This document shows positions 8,847 through 21,101 of a stretch of DNA of 64,000 bases, one piece after another. A model generated the notes under the pieces. It searched no databases. It was not told the origin of the DNA and saw only the letters and a program-made list of their open reading frames with translations. The DNA lies in the NCBI GenBank assembly GCA_037043015.1, contig CM073326.1, forward strand, positions 14,392,345 through 14,456,344, given 5' to 3'. The DNA comes from Bryum argenteum (taxonomy: Eukaryota; Streptophyta; Bryopsida; Bryales; Bryaceae). A program made the translations under genes and the position numbers. Each line of letters opens with the position of its first letter. Within the stretch, counting starts at the first letter, position 1.

Positions 8847-11227
8847 TTAGTTTCTAAGTGTCGATGCCACCTCACTGCTGTTGGAGATGTTGATTGTTAT
8901 GTGGCAATTTGTCAAGTTGCTAAACTGATGGCCTACAATATTTGTGACATTCGTCACAATTCGGTCATATTGTGCCATAGCTTGTGTCAACACTGAAAGA
9001 GCTCCAGAATTCAACTTCTTGGTCGTCATGAGAACGCTCTCGAGTAGGCTTCCTCATAAATTTGTCAATATGTTTAATCAACACCAAAAAGTTCTCTCTA
9101 CGGTTTCAATATGCAACCTCTGGATCCTCAAAAGCTTTTGGGTTGACATCGGGCTTTGAAGCCTGCAAAGCTCACTCGTCCAGTTGACATGCATATTGGT
9201 TCTAAATAGTGATATGAATCAATGCAAATGTGATGAAGCAAAACATACCTAAGGAACATCACTTGGAGTTTCCATCATCAAAAATTATGAATCATTGTCA
9301 ATCTGCATGGACTCTTTATTCTCATTCAACGTGGGTGCATAAACATGCATGTGCTTTTTATTTCTTTCTTTTGTTGTTAACGTACTTGTGCGGACTTCAG
9401 AAATTCGATTTGGATCTCTGCATGACAATGATTCAACTACTCTTGCTTCTTGAAGCTGCACAAAGAAAAAAATAAATTAGAATCAAGTAATTTTTTTGCA
9501 ATCAGAGATAAGAGCATGAATATTTAGTTGAGCATGAATATCAGGTATATACATGTACCTTCACTTTCTTTGATCGTTCCATCTCCTCACAAAACGCTTC
9601 ATCAAACATCAACACACGTCCATTCAACAGTTCTCCAGAAATGCAACGTTGCATTGCCCTTCCTTTACAATCGATGTGGCCCTGGTCATATTGGGTGTAA
9701 CTTTCCTGGTCTCAATGGCCTGATATCTTCATCCCGTCTTCAACAGGGACAAGAGCATCACTCATTTGAGAAATTGCAACTCCTCGTCCTGTCTTATTAG
9801 TTATTGATTATTTTATCTTTCAACTAAGGAACATCTCCGGTCAACATCTTGCTTATCTTTGCCAACTTGTTATGTCCAACCGGAGTCACCATGAACCAAA
9901 CATTTTGTCGATCAGTCTTCACGTTGTGTATCGGTGTAAGGAAAAGCGGATGAGGAGGGGCCACTTTGAAAACCAGCCTGTGCGCCATAAGAGCCTTAGA
10001 AGTCTCAACAACGTCTGTTATATAACAGTTTATAGTTGGTCAAAAATCTTTGACTGAGCAGTGAGCAATATCAAAGCTTTAATTCTTACTGGTTCCTTGC
10101 TGGTATCAAATATATTCCCCATAGTTGTCAGAGTGCAATGAAAAATCCTCCGCATCAGTATTGTTCAACTCCTTGGCTCCTCTGATCATGAAGTTTCTTG
10201 TGCAAAAATAACCGAATGTAAGGTTTATCCCATGAGGACTATTAATCTGGCATTTTTCGTGGCTAAGCATTAACCTCTCTTCTGCAATGGTTAAGATGTC
10301 ACTCTTCTTAACATTCTTGCCAAGTCCAGTAGTAATTGAACGTAAGGCAGCTTCGTCAGCAGCCAATTTCACCTTTGCATACCGAGGATCCTTCAAGATA
10401 TTAAAGTCTGTGTGCACTTGTACCACTAGCCACTGCATTTGTAGCTATTCGTGGACGAATTATCCTTCCCAATGCTCTAAGAAGGCCTTGCAAACTGCAA
10501 TAGTGCATATCAAGTAAAATAAAATTAGAGACTCTAATTATTAAAGCTGCTAAGGCTTCAAATGAGAGCAACCTATAGATCAATACAATAGGTGAATCGA
10601 AGGAGCAGAAATATACTATACCTTCGTGGAGGATATAACTTTCCATTTTTTTTTTGCAACCTGCTGCATGAAATTGTGGAGAAGGTTGACAGGATTCTTA
10701 ACATCAATTTCTAAAAGATCTTCAATCGATTGAGATGTATCATACTTCTTGTAACGCCTCTACGCGTTGAAAGCTTTTCGTGCCTAGGTCTCCGAGTGCT
10801 TACTCTGTTTGCGACCACCGTTCTCTACATTCTGCACCTCCTTTGGGTTGATTGCTAAGAAAAGGTGGTTTTCTTCATTGAAAGAATCAATATTAGGACC
10901 ACCGCCTTCACCTCCCAATTTCTCACAAACTTCATCAAGGCAAAGAAAATCATCGTGATATACTGCTCCGTATATTCTGTCATCTATGAAGTCTTCTTCC
11001 ACTAAAGCGTCAAACTCACCTACAACACTGTCCTTAATTTCGGAACTATTCTCGAAAAAATCTTGAGACTCTTTATCACCGCTCACTTCCTCACAAGGCA
11101 CCTCATAAGCTTCCATTTCTCTCAACTTCTCAGCATATTCAGTACAAACTGCTCCAATGTACAACTTTGGACGTTCACCATTGCTTGGTAGAGGAAACGA
11201 TGAAGAACTTGGACAATTATCAGCCAT
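8847..11227 (-). pseudogene. Crypton/DUF3504-type tyrosine recombinase relic
   Basis: Translation from an ATG at 11227 gives MADNCPSSSS and an acidic N-terminal region, then two in-frame TAG codons (10784-10786 and 10760-10762) interrupt a frame that continues RRYKKYDTSQSIEDLL and VNLLHNFMQQVAKKKWKVI. After a likely intron (donor at 10621) come LQGLLRALGR, a frame change near 10410-10430, then NILKDPRYAKVKLAADEA and FMIRGAKELNNTDAEDF. Near 9845-10020 follow PLFLTP and NVWFMVTPVGHNKLAKI, and near 9600-9795 the pattern GH-stop-DQESYTQYD. These blocks, in this order, match the DUF3504 family: LKDPRF-like box, RG..E catalytic Arg box, VWY..PVGKN-like box, and GHR...Y with the catalytic tyrosine. 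Known members are Crypton transposases and genes derived from them. A frame at 8847-9029 ending NLTNCHITINIS may be the last exon. At least four disruptions make it non-functional. Confidence 0.75.
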
Positions 11228-11240
11228 AACTGGAAGCAGC

Positions 11241-11293
11241 GACAAAAACCCCCGGCAGCGACACAAACCTCCGGCAACGACACAAACCCCCGG
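11241..11293. repeat. 19-bp tandem repeat, about 2.8 units
   Basis: Units such as GACACAAACCTCCGGCAAC lie immediately upstream of the recombinase relic's ATG. They may belong to its leader. Confidence 0.7.
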
Positions 11294-11406
11294 TCTCGTA
11301 AAACTGAAACCCTAGGATTGCAGATAGAAACTTGATAAATAAATGTACAGAAATAAAGAAATAAAGAAATAAATCTGATAAAGAAATGTTGCTGCGTCTT
11401 TACGCC

Positions 11407-11515
11407 GGGCAACAACTTCCTGGAGAGGCGTTATGCAAATGACGGGCCCACGCTCGGCCTACCGGCGTCGGTGAGCCCCTCATTTGCATAACGCCTCTCC
11501 ACTCGGTTGTTGCCC
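11407..11515. repeat. Inverted repeat with 36-bp arms
   Basis: The arms 11407-11442 and 11480-11515 share GAGAGGCGTTATGCAAATGA with its complement and GGGCAACAAC with GTTGTTGCCC. The 37-bp loop is GC-rich. The position just outside the recombinase relic suggests either its border or a separate fold-back insertion. Confidence 0.8.
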
Positions 11516-13660
11516 TTCACAACAGGACTCCATGTGGGGTCAGAAGATCGGAATTCCGAGAGCAAACCAAACCCGCTGCCAAACCCGCACCTCCTGTGAG
11601 AGCTGGTTATGGCTATCTTGTTTCGTTATTGTTTATTTGTTACTTTTATGAATGTAATTTTAACAAGCAATGCATGTATGAGATAATTTGATGAACTTTA
11701 AGTAAATTAAGTTATGAATATAAGATGCATGTTAAAATATGGTTGATGCAAGGCCTTAGATAGGACGTTTTGCACTACTTTAAGGTTTAGATTAGATTTA
11801 GTATAGAAGGACTAGAGGAGAAAAGATCCCTCCTAGTGGATCCAATTGATGATGGAGAAGGACTAGAGGAGGCAAGATCTCTCTTAGTAAATCCTCAAAT
11901 TAAGAATATGTTTAATTGCTTAATTTAGGATTGAGTGTTTTACCATGGGCCTTGCGCAATTAGCTTTTAATGTTCATGTTTCTGTTTATGGCTTAATTGT
12001 CTTGATTTTGTTCATTTAACTTCGTGGTGGTAGTTGTGAGTTACATTCATTTGTGAAGGTTCTTCAAGATGAAACGTCGTGGAGGAGCACCATTCATCCA
12101 TAGAAACCTAGTTAGGGCTTGAGCCTTAGTTAGGGCTAGGGTGAGCCGCCTCTTTTGCGGCTCCGATTATGTACTTAATAGCTTGTTTCCAAGCTATCTT
12201 GACCACTCAATCTAGTTAGAGTAAGAGAAAAAAGGCCATGGGTCTTCTTCTCCTCCATCTTGTTTGTTTCATCAATATCTTGTTTGTTTACCTCTTCTTC
12301 TTTGTAATGCTTGGTTAGAGTAGAAGTAGGGAGGGAGGTGGACCTCCCTTTTAATTTTGTTTCTCTTGATCTAATCTTGAATTGCTTAGTTGTTGGTAGA
12401 AGAAGGAGGCTGTAGGCCTCTTCTATCAATTCTCCCAATCCCCATTGGATGCCTCTCAGTTTTTCTGGCTCAGTACCTCAGTTTTTGTCCAAATACTTCA
12501 AGATTAGAGATGATGGTAGACCTCTTTAGTAGCTTTCTATTGGTATATGGAATGTCTAATTCTGAATTATAGAGAGGGAGAAATGGCCTCCCAAAGTCGG
12601 GGTGTTGGAAGAGTTCGCACCCAGGCAGTGAACTAATCAGCGGTATTCAAATGATAATCAGTCACAGAATTCTTGTCCAATGCTTTTGAGATTTCTAGGA
12701 TAGGTACGGTTGGACTACCTAAAAGCGCCAGGGGACCTAAAATGGCGCTATACCTCATTTGTAGATTGTGAAAATACAGATGTACCTCATTTGTATACAA
12801 GCTTATGGGTCAAACCTTACTTAGCACTTTGGAATTTTGTATAAAATTCACAAATGCGAATTACATTTTGCAAATTTTTGCAATTCTCCTGATAACCTAT
12901 TTTGAGTTTACTAGTGCTAAAAATAGGTCAAAATTCTTAAGTTGATGCTTATAGGACACTCAACCTTAGAGATCTAAGAGAGCTTTCTACATATATATGG
13001 CATGCTTCCATCTGATTGTTAGAGAGGGAGAAATCGGCTCCCAAAGTCGGGGTGTTGAAAACGGTTTCCCCCCCCGGCAGTGGCGAAAAAGAGCCACAGT
13101 CAAATGTCAATCAGTCTTGGGTTTTTAATCTTATGCTTTTGAGATTTTAGGGGTGAATGCAAAATAAAATTAGCTTTCTAAAAAGTTATGGCATGCCCCA
13201 TTTGGAATTACAACAAAGAAATGGTGATCAAAAGATTAGAGGTCACTTCCAAGGCATCCGGCCGGTGGTTCTTTCCTTCTTCTTTCCTTTTCCCTCATTC
13301 TTATCTTTTCTCCTCTTCTCTCTTCTTCTTCCCTTCATGTAATCTTGTTCCTAAAACCCCTTGTGACCAAAAGTCACTCCGTGATGGCTTTTTGGCTCAC
13401 AACCCGTCGCTTGCTACTGTTGTGTTCTAGTATTCCGACCGTTCTTCCTTTAGTATTCGTGTCGACAAAAATAGAATGATTCCGAACCTTATTGCTTTCA
13501 GAGATTTTTCACTCATGCTATTGCTTATGCTATTGATCGACATTTGAATATATGGCCAAATACATGTGACTATGTGACTATGTGAGTGAGCAAATTCATA
13601 GTAAAAACACTTACCTTGTTATAATGGGAATATTCAATGATGTTGGGAATATAAAGTTTA
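11516..13660. other. Intergenic with diverged local duplications, no gene seen
   Basis: A block starting AGAGAGGGAGAAAT at 12571 recurs at 13021 (about 150 bases of similarity including CTCCCAAAGTCGGGGTGTTG). A shorter duplication with GGACTAGAGGAG is at 11806-11890. Open frames on both strands here (for example 12175-12438 minus) are low-complexity and unsupported. Confidence 0.5.
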
Positions 13661-13970
13661 GCTCGAGCTGAGCTAAATGTACCCATAGATTGGGTACTTC
13701 ACTGAAACTAAATATAACAACCAATAGTTGGCATTTTTGAATGAGTCTATCCTAGTACTAAAATAACATATGTTATTTTGTCCAAAATAACATATGAGAT
13801 GTTTTGGACATCTCCAAGAAGAGCAAATGTCATAAAACACCTCATATGCCCAATTTGGATAGAATTGGAGTAAGTTACGACCAATTTGGAAATGCCCACG
13901 ATTGGTAATTTTGTTCACTTTCAGTGAAATACCCAAATCTCTTGGTACATTTTGCTCGACTCAAGCTCAG
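13661..13970. mobile_element. MITE with about 47-bp imperfect terminal inverted repeats
   Basis: The left arm has CTAAATGTACCCATAGATT and GGTACTTCACTGAAA; the right arm is its approximate reverse complement (TTTCAGTGAAATACCCAAAT, TACATTTTGCTCGA). A further palindrome, ATAACATATGTTAT, is in the middle. The exact ends and target duplication are unclear, so no superfamily is assigned. Confidence 0.6.
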
Positions 13971-14208
13971 TTGTCATTAGTTGATCATGTAAATATTCTC
14001 ATTATAATGAAGTACGTGTTCATACTGAATATTCGGCATGGTATGGGAGCGAGAAGGCAAGGGTGGGAAGAAGGAGGTCCCATTGTTGACTTGTCGCCCA
14101 CACTAACCACAACATCATTGAACTGGACTGTGTAGTACACTAGTGCCGGGTTGAACACGTCATGTGCCCCCTGTAAGCTATTTTGTAGTTTTGTGTAGTA
14201 TAGACTAA

Positions 14209-14598
14209 AGGCTTGTTTGCACCTGGCCTTTGCAAAGAGCGTGAATAAAAATTTAAACCCCCACAATTTGGGCACGAATACCTTCTTTTTAGGAAAGGTG
14301 TAATCAATAGTGAGGGGATTACATAATGGCCCCTCAAGTGGGACAATCATAAGACCACCCTTAAGTGAGGAAAATTTGAGAATCTTTTCAATATTGGTGC
14401 TTCCTTAAGTATTGCCTACTATTGTTCAAATCTCTTTTGTCCTCCTAAATGTTTACTAATACCCTACTCTTTAAAGTGTGCCATGTGGACATCCATGTAG
14501 GATTGGTAATTACTAATGAATGTAGGTGGGAACACACTTTTTAATAGAGTTAAGACCCCCTCCTAAGACCTCCTCTAAGGCCAAGTGCGAACAGGCCT
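14209..14598. mobile_element. MITE with 24-bp terminal inverted repeats
   Basis: The left terminus AGGCTTGTTTGCACCTGGCC matches the reverse complement of the right terminus, AGGCCTGTTCGCACTTGGCC, with a few substitutions. The element is about 390 bp and has no coding capacity. No clean target duplication is visible. Confidence 0.55.
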
Positions 14599-17052
14599 TG
14601 AGGCAGCATCCTAAAAAGTAATTTTTAATTTTTACTAAATATTCTCCTACATTCCTCATATCCACTAGGCTAATTTATGAACCTGTAGGTGATTTTATGT
14701 AAGTGATTTTCTCTTTTCCTATTCTGAATAGAAAATTTTGTACAATGTTCATGTGTTTTTTTCCTATCATCCCAACAATTAAAAGGCTATTTGGCCATTT
14801 TCGTAAGCTGTATATGTATTAGTCTTAGGCTCGTTCAAGACCCTAGACTGAGGTATGAACACCTATTTGCGTCTAGTAACAAGTTACTTTTATATACAAA
14901 CACCTTTCTTGAAAGTTTATTAAAAATATTAAAACTAAATACAAATACGTAAATTAAAAAAATTCAAATTAAAAGTATAAGTATCCCAAAACCGTTGCTC
15001 GGGGGCCCTAATGCAGTGCTCGGGGGCCCTAAACGCACTGTTGGGCCCCAGGTTCAACAAACACTCTATTTACTCTAATCTTCTAAAGGTTTGAAGTTTC
15101 TCTTTTTTGGTGATAAACTAAGAAATTTTCAAAATTGAATAACAATAATATTGTAATATTTGACATAAACAAAAAGAGGTTATGGCATTATAGGTCACCA
15201 CCCAAGATTTTATAAAAATTCATAAGATGACCCAATGATAGTTTCCCTATACATGTGCTCCCTACTCTACATTTGACGCCAACTGAGCAACATTGTGGCC
15301 AACACTAGCTCCATGCCAGCTGCCCTTGGAGCCTCAGCGACCAGTGAAAAGCCCCAGCCGCTCCACCTTGCTCCCCATGGCTTGAAAACCGCTTGGAATA
15401 TGTTCAAAGGTCATAGTGCAATTATTCAAGAGAGCTACCAATCTCCTTTGTGAGATCATGGATTATCCAAAACCCCTCTTCAAACCCACTACCCCTAACT
15501 AACTATCCTTGCTTACCGGAAAGTTTGCCCAAAATTTGAGCTTCGTTGCCGTTGGTGCAGAGGCCAACTCGAGCTGCCCTTTTGGACACAGTAAAATTGA
15601 AAGTGCCATAAAAGTTGCAAAATTACAATTTTGAACTCAAAATTTTTACCACACTTAGATAATAGGAATATGCACCCACTGTAAAAAATTTCAGCAAAAA
15701 ATATTAATTTTAACACCTTTAACTTGCCTGACCAAGACCTGTGAATCCCGTTTCGGGTTGTAAGGACGGTTAGGGGTTAAGGAATTCATTGTACTCGGAG
15801 GCGTGGAACGAGTGACTTCCTATTTTTTAGTGATCAACAAATAGAGAAGATGGATGTTCCTTACTTTTACGATATCTACAAGCACTTGCAATTAAAACTT
15901 CAAATTTTAGAAGTGACCAATATAGGTTAACCTATAATTCGGCACCTTACTATATATACACATGAGATACATTCAAGGGAATTGGAGGGTGATCAAATTT
16001 TTTATAAAAGCAAGATTCTAACATGTACGCTAACGGCGTGCGTGCATTATAGGTGCTCATTCCTACCCAAGTGCCATTGTTTTTTTAATATTCTTTTTCC
16101 CTTCTTTTGAATTTTACGTGAAACAATAACCATATTTTGAAGTGTATATTCGTAAATGCATCATTCAACTAAATATGGACTTTGGGCTTACTTCTTGACT
16201 TAAAACATGGGAGATTCTCCCATCCATGACCATAATATCTACATATGTGGAGAATATCTTCCTTGAAACTCACATTCTAGATACCATTTTTCAACCATTG
16301 TTGTTAGTTCAATACTCTCGACAGTCCATATTTAGTCAAGTATGTCATGTATGATCAAAGACTAGCTTATACATGTACATATATGCTAATTACTAGATTT
16401 GAATTCCTCAACAATTGTAAGATCGTAATGTTCAAAGTTGGAAAAGAATCTTTTACTTAAAAATATAACATATTGGAGGCCCGAATAACCATTTCTGAAA
16501 TGAAATTTGACATGAAGTTATTCAAAGTCTTGTTCCTAATTAATGTGGGTGCATGTTCACATAATTTCTACCCTCATAAGACTTGTATAACATAAAGAAA
16601 TATTTGCTTTTCATATGGAGGTGTCCTAAAATTCATTAACAAAAATAAATGCATATAAAAAATTATCGTATTGTAAATCTAAATGGTGAGGGTAAATCCA
16701 AATGGTGATGTTAAACCTACATGAAAAAAAAAAGAAAAAGAAAAAGAAAAAAATAAAAAGAAAAAATAAAAAATCAATCTTTTGGGAATCTTTGAAGTTA
16801 TCACGATCTAGTGTTTTTGGGCAAATTTTGAGAAGAAATGAACATGTAAACCGGGTAGATTTGAGCATGCCCTCATAGTATTTTTCAACCTTTGAGTGTA
16901 GAGATCTCCTATAGTATGAAAATGATCTATGTGGAAAGTTATGGAAAATTGTATAATGTTTAAAAAGTTTCAACTTCATATGATCTAAAGTTAGTAAATC
17001 AAAGGCTGAGAAAACCCTGAACAACAAGATTTTAGCTTGAATTGAATTCAGG
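14599..17052. other. Intergenic, no gene seen
   Basis: AT-rich DNA. A short direct repeat GCTCGGGGGCCCTAA occurs twice near 14997-15033. An A/G microsatellite of AAAAAG units lies at about 16724-16771. The sequence CGGTTAGGGGTTAA near 15769-15777 and TTCAGGGGTTAA ending 17056 look like right ends of the TTAA-flanked element family, but their left ends were not found. Confidence 0.5.
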
Positions 17053-17199
17053 GGTTAATGAGCGCTTCTCACGTGAGTGGTAAGTAGACTTGGCTTGTTT
17101 TGGATTTGTTTTTTCTACTTTTTCTTGTGAACAGGATTATAAGTTAAGTTTTGAAGTAGACTCAATTTAGATCAAATTTTGGTGAGATTGCAGAGTTTA

Positions 17200-17745
17200 G
17201 TCACTTATGATAGGTTCAAGAGGGTGTAATTTTGCATATATGAACTAAGGATTAGATGTTGCTGCTTAGTGACCTTCACTTAGTTTTACATTTATTAATT
17301 GGGCCTTTCCTGCCACATGAACCCCCTTAAAGAGGTGCCACATGGACCCCATGAGTGCACTCAATATGAAAATTTTATTCTCCGAAGAATACAACCCCAA
17401 CATCTTGCACTTTCTCAGTGGGAGGGAAGCAACTACAAATAATATGGGGTAAATCCACTCCCCCAAGACTCCTCGCCCACAAGACCCCTGCCCCCAAGAC
17501 CCCTCACTTCCAAGACCCCCGCCTACAAGATCCCCAACTTTAAGACCCTCCACCCAAGACCTCCACTCCGAAGATCCCCCGTCCGCAAGAACCCTCCAGC
17601 TTGACACCTCCCACAACCCCTCTTCTCCGCATTTTGGGGTGTGTTGCGTGGCCCGCATTCTAGGGGCGTTAATGAGTTTTTGGGAAATAGTTACTTATGA
17701 TAGGTTTGAGAGGGTGTAATTTTGCATATGTGAAATAAGGATTAG
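17200..17745. repeat. Local duplication and GACCCC-rich minisatellite
   Basis: The stretch TTACTTATGATAGGTT with GAGGGTGTAATTTTGCATAT occurs at 17203-17245 and again at 17692-17735, while copy B has it once near 32573. Between them, 17456-17600 holds imperfect units around AAGACCCC that make an unsupported minus-strand open frame. Confidence 0.65.
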
Positions 17746-17774
17746 ACTATTGGATCCATGCATCAACCAATTAA

Positions 17775-18076
17775 CCCTTAAACGTCAGACTATACCGATT
17801 TGGGCACCCCATTATTGGATCACAGCATCTTTTGGACTTGGGCACCATGAATAGTGCACTTTTTGAACTTGGGCATCATGAATGATCCAATCAATGATGA
17901 GCTAGCAATCACTCATACAAATTGTTATTTGAATTCTAAAATTTCACTTTTTGAATGCATCACAAGAAGGTGACTAGTTTGACATCAAAATATAAGTGAA
18001 AAGTTGAGTACATTGAGTGCTACAGAGAAGATTCTGTTGGAATCGGCCCCCTCGGGGCCGCTCAGACATTTAAGGG
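17775..18076. mobile_element. TTAA-flanked piggyBac-like MITE (302 bp)
   Basis: It starts CCCTTAAACGTC after TTAA (17771-17774) and ends ACATTTAAGGG before TTAA (18077-18080). The interior matches 53326-53688 (for example GCATCTTTTGGACTTGGGCA), so it is a shorter relative. Copy B has no insertion at the matching place (near 32658). Confidence 0.8.
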
Positions 18077-19244
18077 TTAATATGCAGATTTTTAGATACA
18101 GGACATGTCCAAATAACTTTGTAATATGGCCTCCTGTCACTTCTTACAAAATAAAGTTTTTTATGGAAACTTTTGTGTTTTTTCACTTTACAATCGTAGA
18201 TCATTTTATACCTTTAATCAAATTTGTGCCCTATATACAACTACTAACGCTCCTTGACAAGAAACTCAAATAACATATGGTCTGAGTTTTAAATTCATTG
18301 TAAGTAAAGGGAAAGAAGATTCTGGTTCAGGAGACAGGAAACCTCTTACCTCAAAACCCAATGCAAGCAATGAGAATGTTTTAATCTAAATTTTGATGTT
18401 TACATTTCAATTTCATATTTCAACTTTCAAAAAATTATTTTTAGTCACATATTTCTAACCGAATTCTTGCTCCAATTTTTACATGACTCAAGTTGAAAGT
18501 TTCACAAAGTGCACAAGAATAAAGTTCCAAATTTACTGGAGGAAATTTCAATTTTCAAAGGAATATGTTACACCTTGTTCATTTAAAATTTCCCAAAAGT
18601 TGAGGGTTGGGAATTGTTCGAAAAAATAGTTACAAAAAATTCACAAACTTGTAACACCACCTAATCACCATTCAGTTTTTTTCTAAACCATATATGTTTT
18701 ACCATGATGCATTTTTTACCATGTTTTGATTTTGAGATCTTATATATTTCTTTTTGCTTGGAGGGTCAAAAAAGGGGAATGAGCTTTGAAAAATTTGCAT
18801 GCACATACTCAATCTAAGAATTCTTCTACGAGGAAAGTAAAACAAAATGATTGTGCTACCAATTATCAAGTCCCCTTTTGCACAATGAAGACAATGTCTC
18901 CTAAGTAATGCCAAGAAATTGAATGGTAAGGTTTCACAAATGGTATAACCAACATTTGAATACCATAAAATCACTACACAAGAGTTGTTAATTAGTGTTA
19001 CATGGAGATTAGAGCAGCTTCTCAAAAATAGCACTATTTCTCAACTCTCTCAAAATTAGTGTTCACTTTGGGTCGCCAACTCGCCATAGCAATTAATATC
19101 CCTTGTCTTTTCATCGAGCGACCAATTGCACCACTTTCAATAAATTCTTCCACGTGCAAGCAAGTGTGCATGCTCTCACATTTAGTATTATGGTTTGATG
19201 ATTAGTGCTCTAACACTATGGTGAAGTGCAACATTAAATGTTAA

Positions 19245-19315
19245 CCCTTAAACGCCCAACCCCTCTTAAATTATACTAAAAAGCATGTCCAAGGAGCATG
19301 CTTAGGCGTTGAAGG
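19245..19315. mobile_element. TTAA-flanked mini-element (71 bp)
   Basis: It starts CCCTTAAACGCCC after TTAA (19241-19244) and ends GGCGTTGAAGG before TTAA (19316-19319). The matching site in copy B at 33815-33818 has one TTAA and no insert, which demonstrates the 4-bp duplication. Confidence 0.8.
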
Positions 19316-19470
19316 TTAAAGTTTGCAATTAACATGTCTAACACTAATTACAATCTCTTGTAGAGTGAACTAGGTTGAGTACAAACGCCTGCAGTTGGAA
19401 ATCTCAGATTGGAAGGAACTGGTCATACATAAAGGTAGAAGACAACAGTATTGAGTTTGAGTTTCTTTAA

Positions 19471-20327
19471 CCCCTAAAAATCAGGAAAACTGATTCGGTT
19501 TTTTGAGATCTCGGGCAGCTCATTTTAAGGAGTTAAATTAATATTTTTGCCTATGATTTTTACTGGGTGCTCCCCATACTGTAATGGGTATGTGGTATAA
19601 TTTGCAAAAGCCAAACTTTTAAGTATTTTTTTTTTTGAAAATATGTCCATTACCAAATTACTATTCAAATTCCAAAGTGTCCGAAATCAAAAAGTTTACC
19701 AATTTTACAAGGGCAACCTCCCAAAACTTTCAAAAACAATCTTCACAATTTCTAATAATTTTACACTTTTTTCTTTCAAAAATTGCCAAAATTTGAGATT
19801 TTGGAATTTTCCCAAGATTTTTTTTTTTGAAATTCACATTCTCATAAATGCATCTGCTCACCGTCCAAATTATTCTCAAACTAAATATATCATATGTGAT
19901 GCTTGTTTTACTATATTGTTCTTTTTAGACCTTCTTTCATAAAATATTTTACATTAAGGTCAAAAAGTGGAATTGGTCTCTAAAATTTTGCATGCGCGTA
20001 CCTAACTTGATTACCTACATGAAAAGAAATGACGGAAAAATGTTTGGAGCAACAAACATCAAGTTGCCCTTGGCACCATTTAGACAATGCCTCTCACGCA
20101 GTGGCAAAAAAAAGTGTTGGACAAACTTTGATTGTTATGATCTCACAAATGACAAACATCCAACGGTTGAAATTTTGACTAGTCCTTTGGATACAAGTAA
20201 GTTACAAGATCTTACAGTTCAAAGTCTAAAACCAGGAAAAAAAAGTTTCATTTCCCCATTTTCCAACGAAGGTGAAAATGGCAGTTTTTGGTTCTGGAGG
20301 GCGAGGAAACGCTTGGAATTTTAGGGG
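19471..20327. mobile_element. TTAA-flanked piggyBac-like element (857 bp)
   Basis: It starts CCCCTAAAAATCAGG after TTAA (19467-19470) and ends GGAATTTTAGGGG before TTAA (20328-20331). Copy B shows a single TTAA at 33978-33981. The same family is at 28253-29185 and, reversed, at 34014-34940. Internal open frames (for example 19992-20324) are partly shared by the family but show no transposase motif. Confidence 0.85.
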
Positions 20328-20363
20328 TTAAACAACACAATGATTCAAGGGGTTAACAGTTAA

Positions 20364-21101
20364 CCCTGGAACGTCGGAGCGGCCATTTTATGTCCGATGA
20401 ACAGAACATTTTCACTGTAACCTATTATTGCGGGATGAATTTCATTCATGATTTTTGTAATTGGATTTATGAATGATAATAGCATATCATGGAATTCATT
20501 TGAGGTCATTTAAGGTATTTCCTAAGATCACATGTGGTATGAAAGTTGAAAGAATGGTTAAAAACAAATCACCACAAAGTGCATTTCTGCAACTTTTTCC
20601 TACTTTTATTAAGTCTCAAATTTAGGCAACTAAATGATCTCTTTTGAGTTCAAGCTCAATTCATAAAATGAATCTTACCAAGTCTTGTTTCTACTCCAAG
20701 TTAGAATTTCAAGAAATTCCTAATATCTAGTGATTTCTTGACACCTTAAGTTTACATGCCTATAGGGTCTCTTTCTCAATTTTCAAATATAGCATGACAC
20801 AAAACCATGGATTACACCATGCTATTCTTCACTACAATGTCCCCTTATTCTAAAAAATTCAGATTTTTTGAAAGTGATTTGTATTTGATATGAATTATTT
20901 TTGGTTTTTCTTTGAAAATTCACTTGAATTTCAAATCTTCCCAAAAAAATCTGAAATTTTTACAGCATATGAAAAGCATGTGATCACATCTACAAAAAAT
21001 AAAATAAAATATTTTACTTTCAGGTAAAGTGGCGAAATGGAGGATTCAGAGTAAGACATATCAAAGTTCAGGCCACGGTTATGGGCTCCGACGTTCTAGG
21101 G
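20364..21101. mobile_element. TTAA-flanked element, second subfamily (738 bp)
   Basis: The termini are CCCTGGAACGTCGGAGC and, in complement at the right end, CCCTAGAACGTCGGAGC, between TTAA at 20360-20363 and 21102-21105. The interior is unrelated to the neighbouring 19471-20327 element. It occupies the same target as the different element 34014-34940 in copy B. Confidence 0.8.

Noticed and set aside
10401-10646. Reading 10401-10646 as a separate small gene
   Set aside because: Its C-terminal part (LQGLLRALGR) is a frame fragment of the recombinase relic.
11580-12600. Possible solo LTR
   Set aside because: No matching TG...CA ends, target duplication or second LTR could be identified.
17266-17658. 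130-codon minus-strand open frame
   Set aside because: Lies across the AAGACCCC minisatellite and inside a local duplication; composition is repeat-driven.
19992-20324. 110-codon open frame inside a TTAA element, with a relative at 34143-34352
   Set aside because: Shared because the elements are the same family; no transposase motif, and the relative is truncated.
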